From Iris pallida (Eukaryota > Streptophyta > Magnoliopsida > Asparagales > Iridaceae), in NCBI GenBank assembly GCA_029216955.1, contig JANAVB010012195.1:434001-498000 (forward strand): a DNA stretch of 64,000 nucleotides, in the 5' to 3' direction. How positions within the stretch are numbered: the stretch's first letter is position 1; each line of letters opens with the position of its first letter. Under the pieces are notes generated by a model that was given only the letters and a program-made list of their open reading frames with translations, ran no database searches and was not told the origin of the DNA. A program made the position numbers and the translations under genes. Shown here piece by piece: positions 11,147-23,235 of the stretch.

Positions 11147-11426
11147 TAGAAAGCACTGAACCTTCCTGTCGTGAGAACTGTGAAGAGTGAGAAAGGAGAG
11201 GGGGGTCTTTGATTTTTGCGTTCATCATCACTAGAGGGAGAAGCACTGGAAAAGTTGTGACGTTGGTAGCATGAGAGAGTAAAAATTTGTATCACAAGAC
11301 TAACAGAATTACTATGTAATCATGTACTCACCAATAACCGGATGTAACTGGAGTCGTTGGGCCTATCGTACAGTAATTGGTGGATCCGCTGGTATAGGCT
11401 GGATGTACTTAGTATCTAGTGTATCA

Positions 11427-12070
11427 GATTAGTATCGGTCTATCGGTTTGGTATAGGACGTATCAGATTGGTATTGGCCTTAACAAATTGGTATCGTCCT
11501 ATCCGATACGTACATATATCGACCGTATAGCTAGGATTCATATTGGCCTTATCGTTTTGGTATCGGTCATATCCGATAGGTATCGGCCGTGTTGGATTAG
11601 TATAGACTATTTTGGATTAGTATCGTGAAAGGTTTAGTAACAACTGTACTTGGATTTCTCTCTTCTCGAGCTAGAATACCATTGTAAGAGAGTCACCAGA
11701 TCGTGATTGGCTAGTTACAGTAACATACATACTTCCTTTTTCATCAGAAAAAGCGAGATTGAAAAGGAAGTATGTATGTTCTGTAACTGGCCAGCTACGC
11801 TCTCGTGACTCTCTTTCAATGGTAATCTAGCTCTAGAAGAGAGAAATCCAAGTACAGTTGTTACTAAACCTTCTACGATACTAATCCGAAATGGTCTATA
11901 CTAATCCAACACGGCCGATACCTATCGGATATGACCAATACCAAATCGATAAGGCCAATACGAATCCTAGCTATACGGCCGATACATATCGGATAGGACG
12001 ATACCAATTCGCTAAGACCAATACCAACCGATACGGCCCATACCAAAATGATAGATCGATACTAATCCGA
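11427..12070. repeat. Long foldback: about 310-bp arms around a 24-bp loop
   Basis: 11427-11741 is repeated in reverse complement at 11766-12070 with few mismatches. Paired landmarks are AACAACTGTACTTGGATTTC (left) with GAAATCCAAGTACAGTTGTT (right), and TATAGCTAGGATTC with GAATCCTAGCTATA. Weaker pairing may extend outward on both sides. The arms are built from GGTATCGG/CCGATACC words. A transcript through it would form a long near-perfect hairpin, a likely small-RNA source. Confidence 0.85.
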
Positions 12071-12227
12071 TACGGTCAATACTTATAAGTACTTACGGTC
12101 CAGGAGATTGATCCGCTAGTACATCCATGTGCGATTAACGAAGTAACGATCCATTTTAATTTGGGTATAAAAATCTGTATCGTAAGACAAACTAAACATA
12201 ATCAGTTCTATTTCACATGCTTAATTG

Positions 12228-12534
12228 CCAAGTATGGGAACAAATGGCTCAGAACACAACCCAAAATTCATTCTAGCATATATTAGTGTGAATCATCTAT
12301 ATTCTGTACATATGGTGTAGTATATGTTCTTATCGTATCTAGTATCTGAAGAATGTAACAGAATCAAGATGAACTCACATAATGTAATACTAAGACATCA
12401 TCTACTACTATATAAGATATAGTGATAGGTTGTCATTTCATCATTGCCGAGGGATGAGGGTCGAGGGACAGTCAACTTTATCTACGGCTACATAGTTTCT
12501 GCCTCGTCAGTCGAATGGTTGCAGGGACTATGTC
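12228..12534 (+). repeat. 307-bp direct repeat, copy 1
   Basis: It runs from CCAAGTATGGGAACAAATGG to GCAGGGACTATGTC. Copy 2 is at 13401-13707, has the same length and differs by only scattered substitutions. The pair brackets the damaged MAPMTRG gene fragment. No TG...CA ends were found, so it does not look like an LTR pair. Confidence 0.9.
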
Positions 12535-12666
12535 ATGATCACCATGTCGTAGTCCAATACAATCCAGAGATTGACACAGTACTAATTCATATATGTAGTC
12601 TAACACAAATAGTCTAATACAAAAACAATCCAATACAAATAGTCCAATACAAATAAGAACTAATAG

Positions 12667-13279
12667 CTAATAAGAACCACGCAGCTCACGTAAATGCTCA
12701 GTGATACGATCACACAACCACCTTGAATAAGTGGGATCGATGGTGGCAGAAGAGATGTAGTCCATTGCAGGTGTTGGATGAATAGAACTCTCGGTCTCTG
12801 TAACACCCAGTTTTCTAAATGAGAGTAATTTTGAAATTTTGTGATTTTAATTATTTAATTATGATATTTAAATAATAATACAATTTTTGGTGATTTTTAA
12901 TCATTTTAAAACTATTTAAAAATTATGACGTATGATTTTGATGTGCTGCTAGTGAAACCCTAGAGACTGTCTACCCTAGAGCCTAACCATGTGATTGGAA
13001 TTTTTATTTATCATTTTTAGCCTAGAAGTAATTTGGTCATTTTGACTTATTGGAATTTATTGATTAATTATTGGATTGGTGGTTGTTGATTTTAACTTTT
13101 ACTAGTTGTGACTTAAGAGACTAACCTAGATGTTGACCCTAGCTATGGTGACTTGATTAGCATGGTGAGACCCTAGTCTAACTTAAGTTGGTCTTGAATG
13201 ACTTAACAGTAGGAGGAGTCACCTCAGCATTCAATGTTTTCTTCAAACGACGTGCCGCTCCTCGGGTCATGGGTGCCAT
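12667..13279 (-). pseudogene. Second MAPxTRG-type gene fragment, interrupted by an LTR piece
   Basis: The minus strand starts MAPMTRGAARRLKKTLNAEV at 13279 and ends DPTYSRWLCDRITEHL...ELRGSY at the stop 12667-12669. Between them lies a fragment of a gypsy LTR (12799-13209). The two ends match the layout of the ORF at 10328-10669: a basic start and a terminal (D/E)P(T/S)Y(S/A)(R/K)WL motif. I infer a paralogous small gene broken by an insertion. Its function is unknown. Confidence 0.45.
12799..13209 (+). mobile_element. Gypsy LTR fragment inside the CACTA element
   Basis: It begins TGTAACACCCAGTTTTCTAA and continues with GTGATTTTTAATCATTTTAA, TATGATTTTGATGTGCTG and AGTGAAACCCTAG. These match the reverse complement of the terminal 400 bp of the giant LTRs at 18121-29337 (for example around 22850-23235). 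The right end is unclear and no target duplication was found. It is a truncated relative of that LTR family. Confidence 0.65.
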
Positions 13280-13400
13280 CTGGTAAGATCTATATTCAAA
13301 AATAATATAATTGTAACATAAGCAAGCTAACTAAAGGAACCATCATGTCATTTGAGTACATTTTTGAAAGCAGATAAAAGACAGAATATTCGATTTTTTG

Positions 13401-13707
13401 CCAAGTGTGAGAACGGATGGCTCAGAACACAACCCAAAATTTATTCTAGCATACATTAGAGTGAATCATCTATGTTCTGTACATATGGTGAAGTATATGT
13501 TCTTATCGTATCTAGTATCTGAAGAATGTAACAGAATCAAGATGAACTCACATAATGTAATACTAAGACATCATCTACTACTATATAAGATATAGTGATA
13601 GGTTGTCATATCATCATTGCCGAGGGATGATGGTCGGAGGACAGTCAACTTTATCTACCGCTACATACTTTCTGCCTCGCCAGTCGAATGGCTGCAGGGA
13701 CTATGTC
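13401..13707 (+). repeat. 307-bp direct repeat, copy 2
   Basis: This is the partner of 12228-12534, with the same length and order. Immediately after it the phrase GGACAGTCAACTTTAT appears again (about 13711), showing further small-scale duplication. Confidence 0.9.
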
Positions 13708-13729
13708 GGCGGACAGTCAACTTTATTAA

Positions 13730-14405
13730 TAGTTATTTGTTTTTCGATACCAAAAAATCTGATACTCCGATCTGAAACCACTGATATTACCGATACCCCT
13801 GATCCGATACTCATAGGAATGGTCCGATACCGATTTCGATTCCGATACCCCCCTCCTCCGATCCGATACTCATAGGATTGGTCCGATCCGAAACCACCAA
13901 TACCCCCTCCCTCGATCCGATACACCGATCCGAAACCATTGTTACTCATAGGAATGGTCCGATCGGTATCGGTATCGGCCGATACTTTAATAAATTATTA
14001 ATATTAATAATTTATTAATACCTATTTGTTTTTCGATACCAAAAAATTCGATACTCCGATCCGAAACCACCGATATTACCGATACCCCGGACGCCGATAC
14101 TCATAGGGATAGTACGATACCGATACCGGGATATGCCAAACTGTATCAGTATCGGACAGTATCGGATCGGTATCGGTCAGTACCAGGTATCGATCAGTAT
14201 CGGAACGAAATATGCCAAACTGTATCGGTATCGGTCAGTATCAGTCCGATACCGATTCCGATTCCGATACCGATTCCGATACCCCCCTCCCCCGATCCGA
14301 TACTCATAGGATTGGTCTGACCCGAAACCACCTATACCCCCTCCCCCGATCCGATACTCCGATTCGAAACCACCGAAACTCATAGAAATGGTCCGATCCG
14401 AAACC
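13730..14405. repeat. CCGATACC-based satellite
   Basis: CCGATAC, CCGATTCC and GATCCGATACTCATAGGA words are iterated. A longer block starting TATTTGTTTTTCGATACCAA occurs twice (about 13733 and 14023), giving a higher-order period near 290 bp. The same words build the foldback arms at 11427-12070. Confidence 0.8.
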
Positions 14406-14960
14406 ACCGATACCCCCCACCCCCTCCCCTACCCCGCCGGACAGCAAACCCCCTTCCCCCTCCCACACCCCCTCCCCCGACAGCAAACCCCCACCCCACC
14501 CCCTCCCCCCCGACAGCAAACACCCACGCCCCTCCCCCTCACCCCTCGACAGCAAACCCTAAACCCTACCCCTATCCCCCGCCCCGCACCCAACACCATC
14601 CACCCCCCGCCCCCTTCCCTCTCCCCATCACCATCGGCCCCCGCGACAGCCGGCCCACCCCCCACCCGAAACCCTACTCCTGCCCCGAAACCCTAAACCA
14701 TACCCTGCCCCCGCCCTCAACAACCTTTCTCCCTCCCTCCGTCCCCATTCCTTCCTCCCCATCCTGCCGGCCCCAGCGACAGCCGACCCCCCCACCAACC
14801 CGAAACCCTATATGTTATGCTAAACAGAGAGAGGAGGGATAGAGAGAGAGCATACCTGAGAGAGAGAGATATCCCGTCGGAGAGAGCTTCACCGGAGAAT
14901 GTGACCCGTCGGAGAGAGCTCGCCGGAGAGAGAGAGAGAGGGGTAAAGAGAGAGTCTTTT
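14405..14960. repeat. C-rich tract followed by GA-rich tract
   Basis: 14405-14800 is mostly CCCC/CCCA/CCCT runs with three CGACAGCAAACCC repeats. 14817-14960 is GAGAGA-rich and holds CGTCGGAGAGAGCT twice. Read on the minus strand, the latter is a CT-rich leader next to the right subterminal block, with a possible donor CAG|GTATGC. It may be the 5' untranslated exon of a lost CACTA gene. No protein is supported. Confidence 0.5.
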
Positions 14961-15009
14961 TTGGGGGGAATAAAAAATTCTCCTCCGTCGGTTCAATTTA
15001 AGTTAGGTT

Positions 15010-15345
15010 ACAGTATTTAGCGACGGATTACCGACGGATATATCCGTCGGTAGGTAGTCGCTAAATACCCACCAGATTACCGACGGAACGTCCGTCGCTA
15101 GATAGACGCTAATTTAGCGCGCCATTTTTTTCAGATTTTGCCACCACAATGTGCGACATATTAGCGACGGACATGAATCCTTCGCTAAAGTTTCGTCAAA
15201 TGAGCGACGGATGTGCGACTAATTTTGACGCAAAAAACTAAAAAAAATTATCCATTGCTTTCTGACGGTAGCCCGTCACAAGGTAGTCGCGAGACCGTCG
15301 CTATGGCCGAAGGATACAATCCGTCGCTAATCTTTCGTTGCCAAA
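15010..15345. repeat. Right subterminal repeats of the CACTA element
   Basis: GCGACGGAT/CCGTCGCTA words in both orientations mirror the left end, for example near 15013, 15070, 15159, 15200, 15293 and 15330. Confidence 0.85.
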
Positions 15346-16925
15346 TTGATGTATTTTATTAGTGTATAGAACATTGAGTACCCTATCGAGACGTGCCTCA
15401 GTTGCACGATTCGGAGGGAAGGAACATAAGTCTAACGCATTGAACGTACTAAGGCGTAGAATACGAAAATACTGAATCGAGACGTGAATCTAATGCACGA
15501 CGGAAGGAATGGAGAATAACTATAACAAAGTGTGCGCAACTGTAGAGACCTACAAAAGATGGCATCATTGTGAAGAAGAGAACAGTTGTGGCACGGATGT
15601 GACACAACTGTCGAATGTGGCATGGTGCCTTCAAAATATTCATGGCCTTCGGGGCGTTCGTTGAGAAATTGAGTTGGGTGCCACTTGAAATAGAGATAGA
15701 CGAATTTGCTTGGTTGTATGAAAGCTAAGATACATTGCATGGTCAAATGGACTTAAAGATATATTACCCGTGCATGAGTGTTTTCTTCCCTCGAACGTGG
15801 TTCGCCAGGGTGCTGGGACCGTTCGGCCTAGGAGGGATTGCGGGATATCGGTATTGTTGGTGCACTTCGTTAAGACGGTTTGCGACCTACTATTGATGTG
15901 ATAAGCTACTTACTCGAGTAATTTGGGAGTCCTCTGATTGTTTGGGTTAGCAACCGCACAGAGTGATCATCGTCTTACATATTCGATTTGAGAAATATAA
16001 GTCCATTCCAGTCTGGAAAGCTAGTGACCTTCATATAGATAAGGAATGATGGGTCGAAAGTGCAAGGTATGCATATATCCTGCACAGATAGATCCTGGGT
16101 CAAAAGTGTAAGGTACACATATATCCTGCACACATAAATCCTGTAGAAAGAGTACTTATAACATGGCAGGAAAAGATGGTAGGCGTATTCACCTTACGTC
16201 GGTGCAAGGGCGAGTGCGTCGATGTTGGTAAAAAGTCACGAAATAACACGAGATTGCTATTGGTTGCATGCTTGTTTATACGTATTGAAGTAACGTGCTT
16301 GCCATGATAAGATGCTTTACAGTCTTTGAATATGCCATGAACTGATCCTAAGGAGAACATAGAAAGAGAACTAAATTGTATGCTTGCATGAATCAATACG
16401 TTACTAAATGTTGGTTTATTAAGTAGGTTTTTGATCAGTACAGCAAGGATGAAAGTACTAATCCCCCACTAGTTGCTAGCAGGTTCAGGGATTGGTCTGC
16501 TCGCGACGGAGCTTCGCTTGATCGTGCTGAGGCATGGAATGCCGTAGCGTTTGAAGCGTGCGATCGCATTGACGCTCGATCTTGCAACATGATTGATACG
16601 GCTGAGATATAGAAGACATGATGTATGGAACGGTGAAATCCTTTATGGAAAAGAGAGAACTTAAGTGTTGTAGCCAATCTGGTAAATTCCGTTTGGCTAT
16701 TAAAAGCCTTTGTAACCTTAGTTCATTTATCAATAAAGAGAATTATTTCGTATACTCTGTTTGCCTCCGTTACTAATATTAAATCAAAGATAACCATTTG
16801 AGAACTTGTCATCTTGCCTTGTACGAGTGCAACTCTAGACTCGTACGGCATCACGTCCCAGCGAGGACGATGATTCGGATAAAATCGATGCGAGGACGAG
16901 CAATTTTTCGGGTCGGGGCGTGACA

Positions 16926-17019
16926 GCCGGCGTCATTACTGATGTCGTTTCATTCATTTGTTATTTCTCCAAAGTTACCCTCTTTTGTCTAAATACACTA
17001 AAGTTTTAAAAAAAACCTC
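16926..17019. other. Short spacer between LTR E and LTR F
   Basis: 94 bp of AT-rich DNA with no recognised feature. It begins GCCGG, which should be the target duplication of element E, and ends ACCTC, the proposed left target duplication of LTR F. Confidence 0.5.
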
Positions 17020-20000
17020 TGTAACTCCACTTTCCGATTTTGAGAGAATAAATTTTTTGATTTTAATTGATTGATTTTAATTAATTTATTTGGGTTTCAA
17101 ATAAATAGTTAATTTTTTATTTGTCTTAATTAATAATATAGTGATTGAAATTTTAGAGGGAAATAAATTGGGAGCAATTTTCAAATTTGAAAAGTTGTTA
17201 CAACCAACTTGTGGTCCCCTCATTTTTCTTAAAAGGTTTTAACTGATTTTTTTAGCATTTTTGTAATAATGAAAAGGCAGAGGTTGTTTTTATAAAAGTT
17301 TTCAGGCGGAGGGACTTCTTAAAGAAGTTTTCGGGCGGGAGGACTTTTCTGCAAAATTGCAAACGTTTCTTTATAATCTATAGCTGGGAAGAGAGAGAGA
17401 AGCATTAGTTATAATTTTTCTTTCATTCCTTTTACTTTAACTTTTCTTCCCCAAATCTTTCTTTCGAGCCAGCCCTAATCCAACTCCGGTGGGTGGAAAG
17501 GCTGATGGCGACGGCGAGCCCCCACCTTCTCGGCGACAGCGTGGCCAGCTCTCCTCTCCACTGACGACGACTCAGAAGCGACAACAGCGGCGTGGTTCTT
17601 CTAGAAGCTCGGCGTATTCTTCAGATCTAGGGTTCCGACCCGGCGACGGCGGTGGTAACCCACGATGGCGACGAGCGGCGGCCAGCGGAGACGTGTTCCC
17701 AGAGGCAGCACCCTTTTCGGCGGCGTACAGCCTTGTACGCGTAGATCGACTACTCCGGTGTCATTTTCGTTCATCCTCGACGAGTTCGAGTCCCTGGGAC
17801 GCCGTCTCCGTGTCGACAACAAGGCGATTTCTCCGACGAACGAATCCTGACGTCCTTCATTCCTTCCAATTGACTATTCGACCACAGTAAGTTTCGATCC
17901 GTGCCCTGCATTTAATTTCGAAACCTTGCTTGTGCTATTTGTCCTTCACGCCTGGTGATTGGTGTTCGAATTTCTCAGGATTTCTTACTTCGATCCTTCG
18001 TTCGGATATAGGAGTACTTTCCGAAATTTCGATCGATCTATATCACTCGTCTTCGGGAACGAACGACTATTGGTGAGTAATTTCCTGCAACCATTCCTTG
18101 ATATCCGTCGAGTTCTATACTGTCATAACCCGCACCCACTATGAGGGTACGAGTGCGTAACAGCGCCCAGCCTACGCCGCAGTGTCGGCAGTAGAACGCT
18201 GTTCTAAGTCTCTAACTAACCATCAACTCATGCAGTATATAAAGTACTCATCATGATCAACTCCGAACGGAGGACAAGTATAAGATATGGTGTAACTCAA
18301 TCACAGTCTAAGCACGATAAGATAACACCGAAATATAACTAAGAATTTGAAGACAACAAAACTACTAATAAAATAACAACAAACTCAAACAATCTCAAAT
18401 ACAACTCAAGTCTCAAATCTCTATATACAACTCCAGATCTAAACAAGAAAACTAAAACAAGACAGACTAGCTAAACTCCCGATCACTCCTGAGTGTCGGG
18501 GCCACAGGTAGCTAAGCCATCTCCTCAGTAAAATGTAGGGCATGTGTCCTCAGGGCAATCATCTGTAAAATTTTCAACAGGTCCAGTCAGGACAGGAACG
18601 AGCACATCTCATCTAGAAAACCCAAGTAAATGACAGAGAACTATATAGCAGTTATAGACAGTTGTATTGATAAAAATGGCAGTTTATATTCAGGTGATGG
18701 TAAGAAAGACAGATAAAGTGCAAGAAAAGAAAATAACTAAACAAGAGAAGAATCATAGCAATGAAGACTGTAAAAATAGAACTAGCTGAACCAGGGTAAT
18801 ATGATATAAAGTCCAGACAACAATGTAGACCAGTGTAACTCCAATGTAAGTCCAATACAGGATGAATCTCATACAAGATAAATCCAGTAAGGGACGATTC
18901 CAGTTATAGTGATCAATGATTCCAGGGTGAGTCCAGCCTATACTCTAGCAGTGTGTTTTAAAATATCGAGATCGACATGTAAACGGTTATAGGTAATCCG
19001 GCACATCACACACCTGGCTGGGTGTGAGATGGCTATCATTCCAGTATGATTCCAGCAAAAGGGTGATTCCAGAAATGGGGTATGTCTACATGTCTTACTC
19101 TAGTATTTTTCCTTCCAGCAAGTGAATCCAGAATTCCGACACAATAATTCAAGATGAGTCCAGCCAATAATATGAAGATACCAGTAAATGATTCCAGTAA
19201 ATGATTCCAGTAAGTGATTCCAGTAAATGATTCCAGAAATAATGATACCAGTAATAGAGGCCAGAAAATAAATGTGTGCCGTATACATGAATACAGAAAT
19301 ATCCACACGTGTTGTAATAGAGAATCGCATACAACTAACTAGAACTGAAGTACAGTAATTGACAAGTAAATGAGAGAACTATCAGAGAATGTACTCGCCT
19401 GATACTCTGAAAAGAGTAGTAAAATATCAGATGTCTGCACCGGAGTCACAATGTCCTAAATAAAGCAGTACAGGTTATAATATGTTTAAAATAAGATAAA
19501 TGGAGTCTATGATGCAATCTACATGATTCCTAGGCCAATCTAGGTCTAAGTCAACTCTAAGTCAACTCAAGTCAATTATATTAGTCAACTAGGTCAATCC
19601 TAGTCCAGTCAAGTCTCACTAGGCCTAACCAAGCCTATACTAGCAACCAAGCAACATCACAAGTCACAAATCAACACATATTATATACATTATATATATA
19701 TATATTTACATTCATAGCCTACACTACATTTCTTATGCATACATGGATCCATGCTCATTTACCTACATTCATACATACATTGTCTCATTAGCTAATAGGT
19801 AACCCTCAATCTTAGATAAGTTATCACCTCCATAGATAGGTAATACCTTAACCCTATATTTATATATATTAGTATGCATACCCCTTTCTAAACTCCTCTC
19901 AAACTTAGGATGTGAACCAAGGTTTTATCAAGGCTAACAATGGCCTAAGGCCAACTCATCACTAATCCTAATTCACACATACCAAAACAACATCCCACAT

Positions 20001-21656
20001 ATCTCATAAGCCAAATACTTAAACACACACAATACCCTCATCTAGTCTAAGGCCTCTCCCTTCCTAATATATATCAAATATATATAAACAATATCTATAT
20101 TAATTTAGGAAAAACTGAACCCATAGGACCCTCTACTGAACTCCAACTTCATAAATTGATGCTTATGAGGGCCAACTGCCAATACACCTACTGCTACTGC
20201 AAAATGCAGAGCCCCCTCCTGCTAATGCAGGTGCTGCTCCTATGCTATCTACTGCTTTGCAAGCCAAGGCATGGCAAACATTGCCTGCTGCTGCTGCTCT
20301 TCTACTGCACTGGCAAAGCAGCTGCTGCAATGCAAGGCCAGGCCAAGCCAAGGCTACCCCAAGCTCCATGCCTACTGCTATGACATCTACTTCCCAACTC
20401 CTACTCAACCTAAACACACACCATAAATACATCACTCAAAACACACAAGCCAATGGAGAATCTCTAACCTGGATATGAATACAGGACAAGCTACTGCAGG
20501 GTGTGAAGATAGAAAGGCAGTTGCAGGACAATGCTGTGGTCAAGAAGGTTTGGAACATCAATTGAACCATTTCCAGGTAAGCATGCAGTGAAATGAGAAA
20601 TGCAGTGGATTAAGGAGGTTTGAACTCTATTACAGAATAAGGGAAGATGAAACCCAAGTCTCAACAAGCATAGCTATAGGTGAATGTGAATGTGGGGTGC
20701 ATGCAGGGATACAAGCTGTGCAGATAAAGGTAATACAGGACATAATTGAATAGGATGTAGGCAGGGTATTATCTGGGCAGTGGTGTATGCAATGAAGATG
20801 TGCAGGAGGTTGTATGCAGTGAAGAGTGCAAGGGTGTTGGCCGGGCAGTGCAGTGTGTGCGTGTGCATAACATGTTTGCATTACATCAAATATTTACCAA
20901 TGCATATCTTGCACACATTCAAATACCTGAGTTATCTCAGGAAATAGCAGCTCATTAATCAAACCAAAATTCGAATCCTAACATCCCTTTGATACCAATC
21001 CATAAAATCCTAACATCTCAGTTCAAATAGGAAACAGTGCTTGAAAGTGTGTACCTGTGTGTGTGTGCACAGGAATTGAAGAGTGTATGCTGTGTCATAT
21101 TAGGATTGTGTGTAGGTAACAATGTGATATTAGTGATTCAGATGTTGTGTCCATGTGGCTCAGGCTTTAGCTAAACAGTGTGAAGGTTAGGGGCTTCAGT
21201 TTAGGTATGCACAACTCAGTGTCATGTGTGTGTTGACAGAAAATAGAAATTAATCTCAGGAATTTGCAAATCAGTATAAGAACATGGCAATGGCAGTTAG
21301 TAACACAATGAATGGATTAACATGGCTAATTTAACATTGAATTTCAGATTAAAACTGTCAGTTATTAGTTTTCAGGAAATTTACCAATGACAGTTTCATA
21401 AACCATTCCAAGCCTAATTTCGAAAACCCAATCCTACATGTGAACATCCTAGCAGTAAACTAAAACTCATGCACATGAATTTAAACATGAAAATTTAAGC
21501 ATCAATTCAGTTTTAAAAATAGAATTGAATTTTAGAAATCAAGAAAAACTGAAATATCAGACAGTTAAATAATTCAACCAAAACCATTTGAAAACCTGAT
21601 TAATTTATTCGGAAACAAGGGAAAAATATATACCAACACAGGGGTGGGGTCTAGTT

Positions 21657-22310
21657 GTATCCTACAGTGTCCCAATCGTGTCCAATTCGTGTCTCAGTGC
21701 TGGTCGAACTGGTGTCAGAGACAGTGCAGTGCACTGTCTCGTGCACGTATGTCGACTCGTCCAGGGACACGTGTGTTCACTAAGACACCAAGTGGTGGTG
21801 TCGAATGGGTAGCCTAGGTCTAGATCTAGGGTTATGGTAGCCTAAATCGTGTCTAAGTGTCCTCATGTCCGCGTTTGGAACGCGTATCAGTGTCGATTTT
21901 TCGACTGTGCGTGCAAGGCTCGATTCAGTGCACACGCGATTTCTCTGTACACACTGATCGAGAGCTCACGAAATTTCTTGGGCATGGTGTCAGTCATTGC
22001 CCGCTCGTGTCCACAAATTTTTGTGTCATAATATTTAGTGTCGTGTCGCTAGGAGTGTCGAGCAGCAGGGCAGCCGCACGAGCCCCGTGCGGTGTCTCGT
22101 GCTTGGTGTCCGAGCCCAATAACCGTGTCCAAACCTACCTAAAATTGACTTAATCAATTACAAATCAATTCCCCACCTATTAGGCTACCCAAAACTGAAA
22201 TTTGTTTTGAAAAATAATAACATTCACTCCATAGAGGCATTTCAACAAACACCTATCCTACACTACACTACAATACGTGTCCGATACGGACACCAAACGG
22301 ATACGAAATC
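21657..22310. repeat. GTGTC-rich cassette in the giant LTR (copy 1)
   Basis: CGTGTC, GTGTCC and their variants recur at irregular spacing (for example CAATCGTGTCCAATTCGTGT and GTGTCCGATACGGACACC). It lies about 0.35-1.0 kb downstream of the minus-strand TATA box at 22655. The matching block in the other LTR is near 27775-28405. Confidence 0.55.
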
Positions 22311-22654
22311 CACCCAAATTTTGGAGACACCTAGGGGACTCCTAGATCTAGCCCTACATACAAAGAAAACTGAAATATAAATCAATTTAGAGGGTTTTAC
22401 CTATATATGCAAAAAGCTTAGAAAAGCTTCAAATGGGGGATTCTTCCTCTTGATGCCAAAAGCTCCAAATTGTCCCAAAGCTGAGATTAAATTCCACATT
22501 CAGAAAATAGGAGGAAATTAGGTTCTAATGCAAGAAACTAGGATTAAAAAGGAATTAAAATGGATTTTTGGGGATTTTTGGAAGAGGGACAATACCTTTC
22601 TTTTTCCAATGTTGAAATGAATGAAAGAAGGAGGCAAGCCCTAGAGAATAAGTG

Positions 22655-22662
22655 TTTATATA
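22655..22662 (-). promoter_or_regulatory. TATA box in the 3' giant LTR
   Basis: The minus strand reads CCCTATATAAACAC about 570 bp inside the LTR end. It is the counterpart of the box at 28757-28764. Confidence 0.5.
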
Positions 22663-23235
22663 GGGTGGGGATCCCTATGGCTGGTTATTTAGGGTTTGGT
22701 TAGGGTTAGGGCTTCTAGTTATGGGCCATGGGCCAAGTCATGATCAAATAAATCATTAAGCCATAAGTCATTTCATGAAACCATAAACCATGACTTAAAT
22801 CCACTAAACCAAGTCCCCTCATTCTAAAATTAGTTTCTAATGACTAAATGTAGGTTAACCTAAGTTAGACTAGGGTCACCATGGCTAGGGTTAGCTTCTA
22901 GGCTAGCTCACTAGGTCTCAACAAGTCAAGTCAACCTAAAATTCACCAATTCAATAAATCATCAATAATTCAAATAAGTCAAAATGACCAAATACTCCTA
23001 GGCTAAAAATAATAATTAAATCATCATAATGACATAGTTAGGCTCGAGTTCATGCAGTCACTAGGGTTTCACTGACAGCACATCAAAATCATAAGTCATG
23101 ACTCAGAGCAGTTTTTAAATAGTTTAAAAATAATTAAAAATCACCAAAAATCATAATGTGAAATAAATATCAATAATTAATAATTATAATTACAAAATTT
23201 TAAAATTACCCTCATCTGGAAAATTGGGTGTTATA

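Larger units (their letters stand above)
9459..15364. mobile_element. Non-autonomous CACTA (En/Spm) DNA transposon, complete, 5.9 kb
   Basis: Left end CACTACTAAAATACAACG; the right end read in reverse is CACTAATAAAATACATCAA. The element is flanked by TAT at 9456-9458 and TAT at 15365-15367, the 3-bp target duplication of CACTA transposons. Both ends carry many subterminal TTAGCGACGGAT/CCGTCGCTAA words, the expected binding sites of a CACTA-encoded protein. No TNP2-type transposase frame exists inside, so it depends on a relative elsewhere. The cargo consists of two small gene fragments, a long foldback, a 307-bp duplication, an LTR fragment and satellites. Confidence 0.93.
8571..16925 (+). 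mobile_element. 3' LTR of gypsy element E, split by a CACTA element
   Basis: It begins TGTAATGCTCCGCTCC at 8571 and ends GGTCGGGGCGTGACA at 16925. Without the CACTA element and one copy of its 3-bp target duplication the LTR is about 2.45 kb. Phrases such as GTGCCTCGGTGCGCAAG (about 9310) and GTGCCTCAGTTGCACGA (about 15394) recur on both sides of the insertion, which supports one original unit. The 15368-16925 part holds no convincing gene. Confidence 0.6.
18121..23235 (-). repeat. 3' LTR of the giant-LTR element (5115 bp)
   Basis: It runs from TGTCATAACCCGCACCC to GGGTGTTATA; the terminal CA has mutated to TA. It contains GATTCCAGTAAAT tandem words (about 19185-19245), (TA)n near 19693, a CTGCTGC-rich stretch near 20200-20350 and a GTGTC-rich cassette (21657-22310). 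It has 14 bp near 18441 (between AACAAGA repeats) that the other LTR lacks. No gene is supported. Confidence 0.93.

Noticed and set aside
12228..13707. 307-bp repeats as LTRs of a small retrotransposon
   Set aside because: They lack TG...CA ends, a primer site and a target duplication; they are kept only as a direct duplication.
14388..14696. Proline-rich ORF and the opposite glycine-rich ORF
   Set aside because: Both come from the C-rich low-complexity tract of the CACTA element.
20156..20435. About 90-aa ORF, open in both giant LTRs (also near 26264-26533)
   Set aside because: The sequence is a CTGCTGC-rich stretch, no domain is recognisable, and the two copies are identical by descent, so shared openness is not evidence of selection.
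21849..22153. Cys/Ser-rich ORFs in the giant LTRs
   Set aside because: They lie in the GTGTC cassette and have no family resemblance; the frame changes between the two LTR copies.
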